A stretch of 64,000 nt of DNA from assembly GCF_030372765.1 (NCBI RefSeq), contig NZ_JAUCMW010000020.1, positions 1 to 64,000 on the forward strand, written 5' to 3'. The position numbers and the translations under genes were made by a program. The DNA comes from Labilibaculum sp. K2S (GTDB lineage Bacteria; Bacteroidota; Bacteroidia; Bacteroidales; Marinifilaceae). Within the stretch, counting starts at the first letter, position 1. Each line of letters starts with the position of its first letter. Under the pieces are notes generated by a model. The model saw nothing but the letters and a program-made list of their open reading frames with translations. It was not told the DNA's origin and did not search any database. This document shows, in pieces, positions 9,501 to 17,262 of this stretch.

Positions 9501-10426
9501 TTTGTTCAAGTCAGGAAAATATTGGATCTACTTTTCAGGTTGTACTGCCAATTATAGAAACAGATAAGTTTAAAGAAAATAAACCAATATCCAATAAAAC
9601 ATTAATCAATCCAGAATATATAGGCGAAGATTTGAATAAAGAATTACTTGATGTTATTGAGCCATCTGTTGATTCAAAAATGAAAGTATTGATTGTTGAG
9701 GATAATGATTATTTGCAGGAATTTTTGAAATTGGCATTAACTTCCAGTTTTCAAATATTTTTAGCTGCTGATGGAGAGCAGGCCTGGAAAGTTATTGTTA
9801 AAGAGTTTCCGGATTTAGTCGTGTCAGATATTCTGATGCCAAACATGAATGGGTATGAGTTATGCCGCAAAATTAAATCAACTTATGAAACTTCTCATAT
9901 TCCAATTATCTTATTAACAGCCTTATCTGATAAGGCTCAACAGTTAAAGGGCTTAGGGCTTGGGGCAGATGATTATATCACAAAACCCTTTGATGTTACT
10001 CTTCTTCAGCAGAAAATAAGAACCATTATTCAAAATCGTGAAGTTGCACGAGATAAGGCTTTGAAAACTATTAAGCTTAACGAGGATTGTGTGCAAGTCT
10101 ATGACAATCAACTTAATGAGCAATTTGTCAGGCAGATGGTGGAAGTTGTTCGGGAGAATATGAGTAATTCTAATTTTTCAAAGAATGATTTTGCATCTAA
10201 AATGAATGTTAGTTCTTCATTATTATATAAAAAAGTAAAATCACTCACAAATCAATCACCAACAGATTTTATTAAATCCATTCGACTTGATTATTCATTG
10301 ACATTATTGCAATCAAAAAAATATTCCATTACGGAAATTAGTGAGTTATCTGGGTTTGCTACTGTGGGGTATTATAGTACTGTTTTTAGGAAATATTACG
10401 GAAAATCACCTTCTCAGGTCTTATGA
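6512..10426 (+). CDS. Hybrid two-component system regulator (HTCS) of the polysaccharide locus
   Basis: 1304-residue one-protein sensor and transcription factor. In order: signal peptide; a periplasmic double propeller of repeated ligand-binding blades (roughly 25-670, repeats such as DxxGxIWxGT); a Y_Y_Y domain (about 675-755); one membrane helix (about 760-780); a histidine kinase with H802 in TAHDIRTSL and an ATPase domain with the DRGLGIS and GSGIGLLL boxes; a receiver domain with D1106 in VSDILMPNMNGYE; and an AraC-type helix-turn-helix at the C-terminus (about 1205-1304, ending SGFATVGYYSTVFRKYYGKSP). All signalling residues look intact. In this family the propeller binds an oligosaccharide in the periplasm and the AraC domain activates neighbouring sus-type genes. 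It lies between the GH43 genes and the SusC/SusD block, so it most likely controls both. Confidence 0.95.
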   Translation: MRLRKLIFVFFFIYELSFGVFNAVGINEVQFFNLNETYGLSFREANKACSDDDGFIWISSKMGIVRYSHDDIRTYQLPFETVDILTVNLVYEKSGLYSYTNNGQIFKYNKVKDEFELVINISKQLSNNYISIDEMLVDSFGNLWLASTFGLYFYNKESGLKIVGAAEAVQSLVWYDSKQFLYSINGKIKFFNTIDFSSEVYYSFAKATNYVVTSLYYDHGLNRLWIGTMADGLLYLKEESGRFNLLGINSIPNQPILDIERNSESTLLIGIDGQGVWEISGDNGKVINVFKEDVDNSNSLQGNGVYDIFCDKNKRVWVCTYSGGVSYYDQENSNVTKIIHVANNSNSLANDCVNSVFEDRDGNIWFATNNGISYLNVDSNQWKTYYYNNKEHAQVFLSLCQDEKGRIWAGSYSSGVYIIDPKTGMELAHYSQEETNVEFANNFVFNILKDSAGDIWIGGVRGALMCYKSDEDRFVSFNNLTVNVMREFNSDKLLIGTTNSLILFDKNSGSTESLVEGYLVYDIFLRNNVVWLCTSGDGIIKYNLLTKEKEQISVDSGLATNFVNSIEYLNGFFWVGTEKGICRLNEKDNTVVTFSSLHNLNNVSYNKNSHFRLSSGKLIWGTNKGALIFDPDQIALQKYNGKIFYQELTVAGRSVRESSDIKLESPLDSLKELFLKHYQNTISLELIPIGVTSFGAKFSWKIEGLDKYWSKPGNNRILSYSNLQSGEYTLRVRMYDSSMTDIIDERFISLKIIPPYWNTWWFKLLVLIVIGGVAVFMFKYYIYRLKKNHSEEKINFFANTAHDIRTSLTLINGPIEELNKEPDLSAKALHYLFLATDQTHRLLKVVTQLMDFQKVDVRKEKPFLLMSDIVKVVENRVMMFESYAKSKNIAIKFESNVSTFTTAFDEVMIEKVVDNLISNSVKYSFENAPILVKLNCTKSKWILEVKDRGLGISKIAQKQLFKEFYRGENAINSKVIGSGIGLLLVKNYVDLHGGKVICSSQENIGSTFQVVLPIIETDKFKENKPISNKTLINPEYIGEDLNKELLDVIEPSVDSKMKVLIVEDNDYLQEFLKLALTSSFQIFLAADGEQAWKVIVKEFPDLVVSDILMPNMNGYELCRKIKSTYETSHIPIILLTALSDKAQQLKGLGLGADDYITKPFDVTLLQQKIRTIIQNREVARDKALKTIKLNEDCVQVYDNQLNEQFVRQMVEVVRENMSNSNFSKNDFASKMNVSSSLLYKKVKSLTNQSPTDFIKSIRLDYSLTLLQSKKYSITEISELSGFATVGYYSTVFRKYYGKSPSQVL

Positions 10427-10599
10427 TTCGTATTTTTATCGGTGATTAAAAAATATATTCACCCAAACGTCTTCGGTTTAGCTTGTATACAAACTTATAT
10501 GGATATTCTTGTTAATATTTTCTTATATCCTGATTTTCCACAATGTTTCTTTAAGTTCTACAAATGGTTATCTGAAACGTCTATGTTAAAGTAATTTTT

Positions 10600-10754
10600 A
10601 TACCAATTTGATTCCAAAAGTATCTTAAAATAATTTTCAGCTGTATCAAGTCTAAAAAGTAAAAGAGAGTCGGCTTACCCAGAACTGCATCTTTTTTAAC
10701 GAAGATATAGCTGGAAAGAAATTTATACAGCAGGTTTTGATGTTAATTAGGTAT
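10600..10754. repeat. MITE-like element, copy 2 (diverged ends)
   Basis: Shares with 2813-2975 the layout ATACCAA...AGCTGTATC...AAAAAGTAAA...GCATCTTTTTTAACGA...GATATAGCTG...TTTTGATGTTAATT.GGTAT. The right end (10735-10754) is nearly identical to copy 1. The left end (10600-10619) is more diverged, so its terminal repeats no longer pair perfectly. The inner block around 10690-10712 is the best conserved part. Confidence 0.65.
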
Positions 10755-10934
10755 TATACTAAGCTCGAAAAGACCATTTTAAACTCAGAGTAATTGTGTT
10801 ACTGCCTAAGGAAGTAAGATTCCTGCATTGTTTAAATTTATCATTCCTTTTTTAAGCAATAATGATGGGTGTGACCGCATCGACGGCACGCAACTACTTT
10901 TATCAAGTCCTGACTTATATCGATTGGTATTTGA

Positions 10935-10978
10935 ATTGAAAATCGACAAAGTCAAATAATCCCTGCCTGCACAACCCC
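10935..10978 (+). repeat. 44-bp dispersed repeat, copy B
   Basis: Matches 69-112 over its full length with 9 differences and lies 188 bp before the decayed GH43 frame that starts at 11166. Confidence 0.5.
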
Positions 10979-11165
10979 GAATAGATATTAATTTGTCAAT
11001 TCCGATGATTCAGGACGGCATTCCTAAGTAATGATATGTTTGTTTTTTGTAAGAATATCTGAAATTGAAAATTACATATCCAGAATTAGTAATCATTAAT
11101 ATTAATTGTATTTATTTTTGATTTATTAACAATTATTAGTCTAATACAAAGGACAATTAATTTCA

Positions 11166-11920
11166 ATGAACTTGGAGAAATGTAAGGTGATGAAAAAGGG
11201 ATTCTGTGCGTTTATTTGTAGAGTTGTTCTCTTATTTAGTTTATCTATAACTTTTTTAACTGGTATTTCTAAATCAGGTATAAATTGCTTTGTGTTTAGA
11301 TCAGATAGTTTGGTTGCTTACTTTGACCATTTCTCATATAAGAGGAATAATGACTTTTATAAGAATGATCCTTTGTCAAGAAATGATTGTTTTTATCATC
11401 CAATTTTATCAGGATGTTTTTCAGATCCCAGTATTTGTAATAATGGAAAAGACTACTTTTTAGTTACTTCTATTTTCTCGTACTTTTCAGGGGTATCTCT
11501 GTTTCATTGTTCTGATATGGTTAATTGGAAACAATTTAATCTTATGTTGATCAAAATCAAATAATTACAATTTAAATACCAAAGTGTGAGTGAGTTTTTT
11601 TTGCATCAGCAATTGACTATGGTCTAAACAATCAAACATATTATTAAGCTTACCACAAATATGCGTTGTAGTAAATTATTTGTCAAGCCCAAAGATCCGA
11701 AAATTTGAAGAGGGGAGTGATCTTTAATTATAAAATTGCTTCGAGCGCTTGCCTGAGAATTATTTACTGATTGGTAAAACTGGAAATAGATAAGAGTGTA
11801 AAAAACTAAATTATATATACGTGATAACACGGAAACGATTGAGGCGAACAACTATAGTACAAAAGATCTTAAAGTTGCTTCGGATGGAAATAATTTTAGG
11901 TTTTTATTTGAGAAATGATT
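11166..11920 (+). pseudogene. Decayed GH43 gene, remnant of a copy of the first GH43
   Basis: The open part (11166-11564, 132 residues) starts with a signal-like segment and continues FDHFSYKRNNDF, HPILSGCFSDPSICNNGKDYF and MVNWKQF, matching residues about 45-115 of the GH43 at 680, including the catalytic aspartate block (FSDPSI). It then breaks: one deleted base after VNWKQFNLML shifts the frame to a stop. Homology resumes out of frame near 11655-11720 (the VKTKDPMKGWSD region appears as FVKPKDPKI followed by a stop) and again near 11868-11915 (DLKVASDGNNFRF against GLKVAADGDKYEF). About 350 residues between these blocks are missing. The alignment is by eye. No active enzyme can be made; a short secreted fragment is possible but unlikely to matter. 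Confidence 0.8.
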
Positions 11921-12098
11921 AATGTTTGTAAAATCTGCCTGCAGACAAAAAGTGCACACTCTATGTGTTTGTATATGAGACTGTAAAGACTGTTAGCGTA
12001 AGTGTTTATTTGTTTGGGTTAAGAAAAAAAAATGAGGAATTATAAGCGATAAAACCCCCAATATATCAATTTGTAATAATTATTAAATTTATTAAATT

Positions 12099-12263
12099 AT
12101 GATTACAGAAATTTATGAAAAACTAATTGTGTATTGCAGCTTTTTAAGTGAATACCTAAATCGAGGGAGGCGTTTAAGGTTTGATAATGATATAGGAATA
12201 AACAAAGGTTTATTTGCCTCAAAGAATTTGGAATACTTAAGTGAATTTAAGCTGATTATGTAA
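12099..12263 (+). CDS. Small ORF overlapping the upstream SusC start codon
   Basis: A 54-codon frame (MITEIYEKLIVYCSFLSEYL...) ends in TAATG, so its stop codon overlaps the ATG at 12263 that opens the longest SusC frame. No domain or signal is recognised. It could be a leader peptide coupled to SusC translation, a remnant of another gene, or chance. Codon use is unremarkable. Confidence 0.2.
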   Translation: MITEIYEKLIVYCSFLSEYLNRGRRLRFDNDIGINKGLFASKNLEYLSEFKLIM

Positions 12264-12310
12264 TGGAACGTACAATGTATTTATTTATTCAAAATTTATC
12301 CTTATTTAAT

Positions 12311-15300
12311 ATGTTAAGGATTAAACTACAAAAGTATTTTTTGCTTCTAGTTGTATTTGTTTTTAGTTCTACTCATGTGTTCTCACAAAATTTAAGAGAA
12401 ATTAGGGGCACAATAGTATATGAGCAAGAACCAATTGCTGGGGCAACAATCATGGTAAAAGGAAATTTAAACTATGCAACTATTTCAGATTTTAATGGTT
12501 GTTTTGTATTAAAAATACCGCAGGAAACACCAATTATCGTTGTTTCGTTTATTGGAATGGAAAGACAGGAAGTTAATGTTGCCGGAAAGACAGAATTCAA
12601 TTTGATTTTGGTACCTGAAGTGAGTGTATTATCTGAAATAATGGTTGTTGGCTACGGTAAACAAAAGAAAGAGAGTGTTGTAGGATCTATATCCCAGACA
12701 AAAGGTGAAACACTGGAAAGAACAGGTGGAGTAACTAGCATTGGAGCAGCATTAACCGGTAATTTACCCGGTGTAATTACGGTTTCTTCCAGTGGAACTC
12801 CCGGAGAAGAAGATCCTACTATATATATTCGGGGTCAAAGTACCTGGAATGAAAGTAGTCCACTAATTTTAGTAGATGGTATCGAGCGACAAATGAGTAG
12901 TGTAGATATATCTTCTGTGGAAAGTATTTCTGTACTGAAAGATGCTTCTGCCACTGCCGTATTTGGTGTAAAGGGTGCTAATGGTGTTATTTTAATTACT
13001 ACTAAACGCGGAAAGGAAGGAAAAGCAGAAATTCGTGTTAATCTTAGTGCCACTGTAAAAATACCTTCCAAATTGCCTGGAAAATACGATTCGTATGATG
13101 CCTTAAAGCTTCGAAACGAGATTATTGAACGGGAGGTCGCGTTATATCCAGATTCATGGGCCGATTATACTCCCCAAAGCATACTTAACAAGTATCGGAA
13201 TCAAAGTGATCAGACAGAACGTGAAAGATATGTTAATGTAGATTGGGCAGATGAATTGGTGAAAGACTTTGCAATGTCATACAAAGCAAATGTAAGCGCT
13301 TCTGGTGGTACCAAGACTGTAAAGTATTTTACTTCAGTAGACTATATGTCGGAAGGAGATATATTGAAGCATTTTGATAATGATAAGAGTTATTCACCAG
13401 GCTATGGTTTTGATCGTATTAATGTTCGCAGTAATTTGGATTTTGACTTAACAAATACCACTGTTTTCTCTGCTAATTTAGCCGGTTCTTATGCCGTTAA
13501 GCAAGATGTTTATGGACAAGACGATTGGGAGTTTCGTGTTTGGGAGGCTATTTATACTTCAGCTCCTGATAGTTATTTACCTCATTATCCTGATGGTTCA
13601 TGGGGCTATTATCAACCAGAACCTTTAGAAGCATTTAATTCGGCTGCAATACTAGCCAATAACGGGATACGTAAAAAAACAACGGCAACCATAACAACGG
13701 ATTTTACCTTGAAGCAAGATCTAAGTATGTTGTTAAAGGGATTGAGTGCTAAAGGTACTTTGTCTTTTGATAATAAATTTAAAACTGTTGGAGGTGTGAA
13801 TGATGGTGGAGGAGTTCAATCTAAATGGGTGGATGCCAGCACTGGTGAGGTTTATTATTCAAACTATTTTGGAACCAATCAATTTAATTGGATGCCTTCA
13901 AGATGGAGTACACGTGGCGATGAGGTTTATACCAATTCGTGGGGCGGTAGTGAAGATTATCGAAAATTGTTTTATCAATTACAAATGGATTATGCTAAAA
14001 AATTCGGTAATCATGATGTTACAATGATGGGACTCTTTAGTCGTGATAAGTATGCAACAGGAAGTGAATTTGAACATTTCCGTGAAGACTGGGTATTTAG
14101 AGCAACTTATAATTATGCATCAAAATATTTTGTTGAATTGAATGGTGCCTATAATGGTTCCGAAAAATTTGGACCCGACTATCGTTTTGCTTTTTTCCCT
14201 TCGGGAGCAGTAGGTTGGATGCTTAGTGAAGAGAATTTTATGAAAGGGTTAGGCTTTTTGGATATGTTGAAACTTCGTGCCTCATATGGTGAAGTTGGTA
14301 GTGACAATACTTGGGTTCGCTTTTTATACGATACACAATGGGCCTATGGAGGTGATGCTAATTTAGGTAACAGCTCCGGTTCCACGAGTCCATATACTTG
14401 GTGGAAAGAGGATAGGATTGGTAATCCTGATATGCATTGGGAAAAAGTAGCTAAAACCAATATCGGTGCTGATTTTGCTTTTTTTAATGGTTTATTAGCA
14501 GGTAGTGTGGATGTGTTTAAAGATCATCGTACTGATGTTTTATTAGATGGTGGAAAAAGAGCTGTACCATCGTATTTTGGAGGAACACCATCGTATGGTA
14601 ATCTGGGTGAAGTTGATGTTAAAGGGTATGAGATTGAAGTGCGCTTAAACAAAGTATTGAACAATGGTATGCGTGTTTGGGGTAATTTTAGCATGTCTCA
14701 TGCTAAAGATAAAGTTATTTTTGCTGATGATGAAGTATTACTTGGTGATTATCAGAAGACTGCCGGAAAACAAATTGGCCAAACTCGTTCGATAATAAGT
14801 GATGGTTATTACAATACATGGGATGAAGTGTATGGTAGTACGGTAACGAATGCTTATGATGCTGAAAAATTACCGGGTAATTATCAATTGGTAGATTACA
14901 ATAGTGATGGTGTAATTGATGATTTTGATCGTGTACCATACGGATATCCTGATCGACCACAAAATACTTACAGTGGTACTGTAGGATTAGAGTGGAAAGG
15001 TTTTAGTATCATGGCTCAATTTTATGGTGTAAATAATACAAATCGATCAGTGTATTTCAATAATTTCGGAGGTCGTACCAACAAGGCTTATGAATTAGGT
15101 AGTTGGTGGACTTCTGAAAATACCGATGCTGATTTTGCTATGCCTAGATGGAGTTCGCATGTTTATTCCAGAGGTACTACTGATATTTATGATGGGTCAT
15201 ATATAAGGCTAAAGAATGCTGAGGTAGCTTATGAATTTAATAAAACGGTAACCTCAAAATTAGGAATTAGTTCGTTAAGGGTATTTATAAATGGCAATAA

Positions 15301-15409
15301 CTTGTGGATGTGGACTAATATGCCTGATGATAGAGAGGGGCGAAACAATAGTAATAGTGCATATCCAACAATGAAACGCATCAATTTAGGCCTTAATATA
15401 ACACTATAA
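12311..15409 (+). CDS. SusC-type TonB-dependent outer-membrane transporter
   Basis: About 1032 residues from ATG 12311, chosen because it opens a good signal peptide (MLRIKLQKYFLLLVVFVFSS...FSQ); ATG 12263 adds 16 residues in front. After the signal come a carboxypeptidase-regulatory-like domain (REIRGTIVYEQEPIAGATI), a TonB-box-like EIMVVGYGKQKK, the plug domain with LPGVITVSSSGTPGEEDPTI and LKDASATAVFGVKGANG, and the 22-strand barrel ending RINLGLNITL. In this family SusC and its SusD lid import oligosaccharides through the outer membrane using TonB energy. The SusD gene follows after 7 bp, so the two are co-transcribed. The large size is normal for SusC/RagA proteins. Control by the HTCS at 6512 is inferred. 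Confidence 0.95.
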   Translation: MLRIKLQKYFLLLVVFVFSSTHVFSQNLREIRGTIVYEQEPIAGATIMVKGNLNYATISDFNGCFVLKIPQETPIIVVSFIGMERQEVNVAGKTEFNLILVPEVSVLSEIMVVGYGKQKKESVVGSISQTKGETLERTGGVTSIGAALTGNLPGVITVSSSGTPGEEDPTIYIRGQSTWNESSPLILVDGIERQMSSVDISSVESISVLKDASATAVFGVKGANGVILITTKRGKEGKAEIRVNLSATVKIPSKLPGKYDSYDALKLRNEIIEREVALYPDSWADYTPQSILNKYRNQSDQTERERYVNVDWADELVKDFAMSYKANVSASGGTKTVKYFTSVDYMSEGDILKHFDNDKSYSPGYGFDRINVRSNLDFDLTNTTVFSANLAGSYAVKQDVYGQDDWEFRVWEAIYTSAPDSYLPHYPDGSWGYYQPEPLEAFNSAAILANNGIRKKTTATITTDFTLKQDLSMLLKGLSAKGTLSFDNKFKTVGGVNDGGGVQSKWVDASTGEVYYSNYFGTNQFNWMPSRWSTRGDEVYTNSWGGSEDYRKLFYQLQMDYAKKFGNHDVTMMGLFSRDKYATGSEFEHFREDWVFRATYNYASKYFVELNGAYNGSEKFGPDYRFAFFPSGAVGWMLSEENFMKGLGFLDMLKLRASYGEVGSDNTWVRFLYDTQWAYGGDANLGNSSGSTSPYTWWKEDRIGNPDMHWEKVAKTNIGADFAFFNGLLAGSVDVFKDHRTDVLLDGGKRAVPSYFGGTPSYGNLGEVDVKGYEIEVRLNKVLNNGMRVWGNFSMSHAKDKVIFADDEVLLGDYQKTAGKQIGQTRSIISDGYYNTWDEVYGSTVTNAYDAEKLPGNYQLVDYNSDGVIDDFDRVPYGYPDRPQNTYSGTVGLEWKGFSIMAQFYGVNNTNRSVYFNNFGGRTNKAYELGSWWTSENTDADFAMPRWSSHVYSRGTTDIYDGSYIRLKNAEVAYEFNKTVTSKLGISSLRVFINGNNLWMWTNMPDDREGRNNSNSAYPTMKRINLGLNITL

Positions 15410-15416
15410 AACGGAT

Positions 15417-17252
15417 ATGATGAAAAGATATATAAATTTATTATTGAAGGGTTGGGTCTTTTTAATGATTATTGGGCTGGCCTCTTGCGAGGATTATTTA
15501 GATAAAGCACCTGAGTCTGAAATATCTAAAACAGATGCTTTTGTTAATTTCTATAATTTTCAAGGTTTTGTTGAAGAATTATATTGTGCAGTTCCTGATA
15601 TTACTACTGCAAACTGGTCATGTGACTGGAACTTAGGTGATGAGGTAATTGAAAGAGAAAGTGCGGTTTGGTTAAATACTGCTTTTGATAAAGGAGATTA
15701 TTGGGCTTGGACCAATACTAATTGGATTTCTTACTTGGATAAAGGTAAAGTAGTAACTGGAAAAGGCCAAAGAGAACAGGGGCTATGGCCAAATGCTTGG
15801 TATGCCATTCGAAAAGCAAATCTAGGTCTTGAAAATCTGGACAATATGGTAGATGCTACTCAAGAGGAAAGAGATTTAATTGAAGGTCAATTATTGTTTT
15901 TCCGTGCTTGGTTTCATTTTAAACTCATGAGTTTTTGGGGAGGATTGCCATATCTTGATAGAGTTTTAGGTTCAGTTGAAAAATTAGAGTTGCCTCGCCT
16001 AAGCTATCAGGAATGTGCTGATAAGGCTGCTGCAGATTTTGAGAGAGCTGCAGAATTATTACCGACTGATTGGGATGGTACTGTTGTAGGTAAAGATACA
16101 GAAGGTAATAACCAACAACGAATTACTAAAATTATGGCACTTGCATATGCAGGGAAAAACTATTTATATGCTGGAAGTCCGTTAATGAATTATGAGTCAA
16201 CAGGATCAAAAACCTTTAACGTAGAATACTGTAAAAAAGCAGCTGATGTGTTTGGCGAGTTACTTAAGATTGTTGATGCTGGTCAAACGAATATAGCCCT
16301 GCTGAATTTTAGTGATTATAGTGCTTTGTTTTATACTGACGGACGTTCTACTATTCCAGGAGGTATTGGTGATACCAGAGAGGCTATTTTTCAATGCTTA
16401 GTAAATGGCGAGTGGTTTAAAGGTTGCCCTTGGGGACCAAGTGCGTTATGGACAGAAGCAAATATAGGAGGTGGGGCTGTTTGTCCAAATGCCAGATTTG
16501 TAGAAAATTATGGTATGGCAAATGGTTTACCTATTGATGATCCTAATTCGGGATACGACGCAAATGATCCTTGGGCAAATAGAGACCCTCGTTTCTATCA
16601 TGATATTATCATTGATGGAGATCAAGTAATCAGTGGTTCAGCTCCTGCAGACAAAGAACAATATAGATATGCACAGCTTTTTACTGGTGGGGCGAGTCGT
16701 CAAATTAACAAGTCAGGTAGATCTGGATACTTGCTTAGTAAAGTAACTCCAATGAGAATTAATGAAATTGATGGTTTTAATGGAAACTACATGCATCTTT
16801 CATATATGCGTTTAGCAGATGTTTATTTGATGTATGCTGAGGCAGTATTGCAAGGATACGGTTCTGCCAGCAGTAGTGCAAATGATTATACCTTAACTGC
16901 TGAAGGTGCATTTAATAAAATACGCGAACGGGCTGGTGCTGGTATTATTGATGCTGGCTATTCAGGTAATAAGGACAAGTTTATGGACGAAATTATTCGT
17001 GAACGAGCTATGGAACTTGGATTTGAAGGAGATTTCCGCTTTCAAGACTTGAGACGTTGGTTGTTAGCTGAGAAACAGGAATATAAAGAGAAAACGGCAG
17101 TTGAATTTGACCGTGGAGCAGACGGTAAACCTGTTAACTATCGTGAACGCCTAGTGTTAACCAGAGTGTTTGAACAAAAACATTATTGGTTGCCATTGAA
17201 AGTTTCTGATGTAACTCTTTACCCGTCTTTCGGGCAAAATCCTGGATGGTAA
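15417..17252 (+). CDS. SusD-type glycan-binding lipoprotein (partner of the first SusC)
   Basis: 611 residues. Lipoprotein signal with lipobox GLASC near residue 24, then the DYLDKAPES start typical of SusD proteins, helical TPR-like regions (ALAYAGKNYLYAG and similar) and the conserved ending RERAMELGFEGDFRFQDLRRW followed by YPSFGQNPGW. SusD proteins sit on the cell surface as a hinged lid over SusC and capture the oligosaccharide. Placed 7 bp after susC and 10 bp before the second susC gene, so all belong to one operon. The length is at the upper end for SusD/RagB. Confidence 0.95.
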   Translation: MMKRYINLLLKGWVFLMIIGLASCEDYLDKAPESEISKTDAFVNFYNFQGFVEELYCAVPDITTANWSCDWNLGDEVIERESAVWLNTAFDKGDYWAWTNTNWISYLDKGKVVTGKGQREQGLWPNAWYAIRKANLGLENLDNMVDATQEERDLIEGQLLFFRAWFHFKLMSFWGGLPYLDRVLGSVEKLELPRLSYQECADKAAADFERAAELLPTDWDGTVVGKDTEGNNQQRITKIMALAYAGKNYLYAGSPLMNYESTGSKTFNVEYCKKAADVFGELLKIVDAGQTNIALLNFSDYSALFYTDGRSTIPGGIGDTREAIFQCLVNGEWFKGCPWGPSALWTEANIGGGAVCPNARFVENYGMANGLPIDDPNSGYDANDPWANRDPRFYHDIIIDGDQVISGSAPADKEQYRYAQLFTGGASRQINKSGRSGYLLSKVTPMRINEIDGFNGNYMHLSYMRLADVYLMYAEAVLQGYGSASSSANDYTLTAEGAFNKIRERAGAGIIDAGYSGNKDKFMDEIIRERAMELGFEGDFRFQDLRRWLLAEKQEYKEKTAVEFDRGADGKPVNYRERLVLTRVFEQKHYWLPLKVSDVTLYPSFGQNPGW

Positions 17253-17262
17253 TAATAAATAA

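Larger units (their letters stand above)
10427..11165. other. Intergenic region after the HTCS with two repeats
   Basis: About 740 bp, no gene seen. It contains the second MITE-like copy (10600-10754) and copy B of the 44-bp repeat (10935-10978). The composition matches the other long spacers of this locus. Confidence 0.5.
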
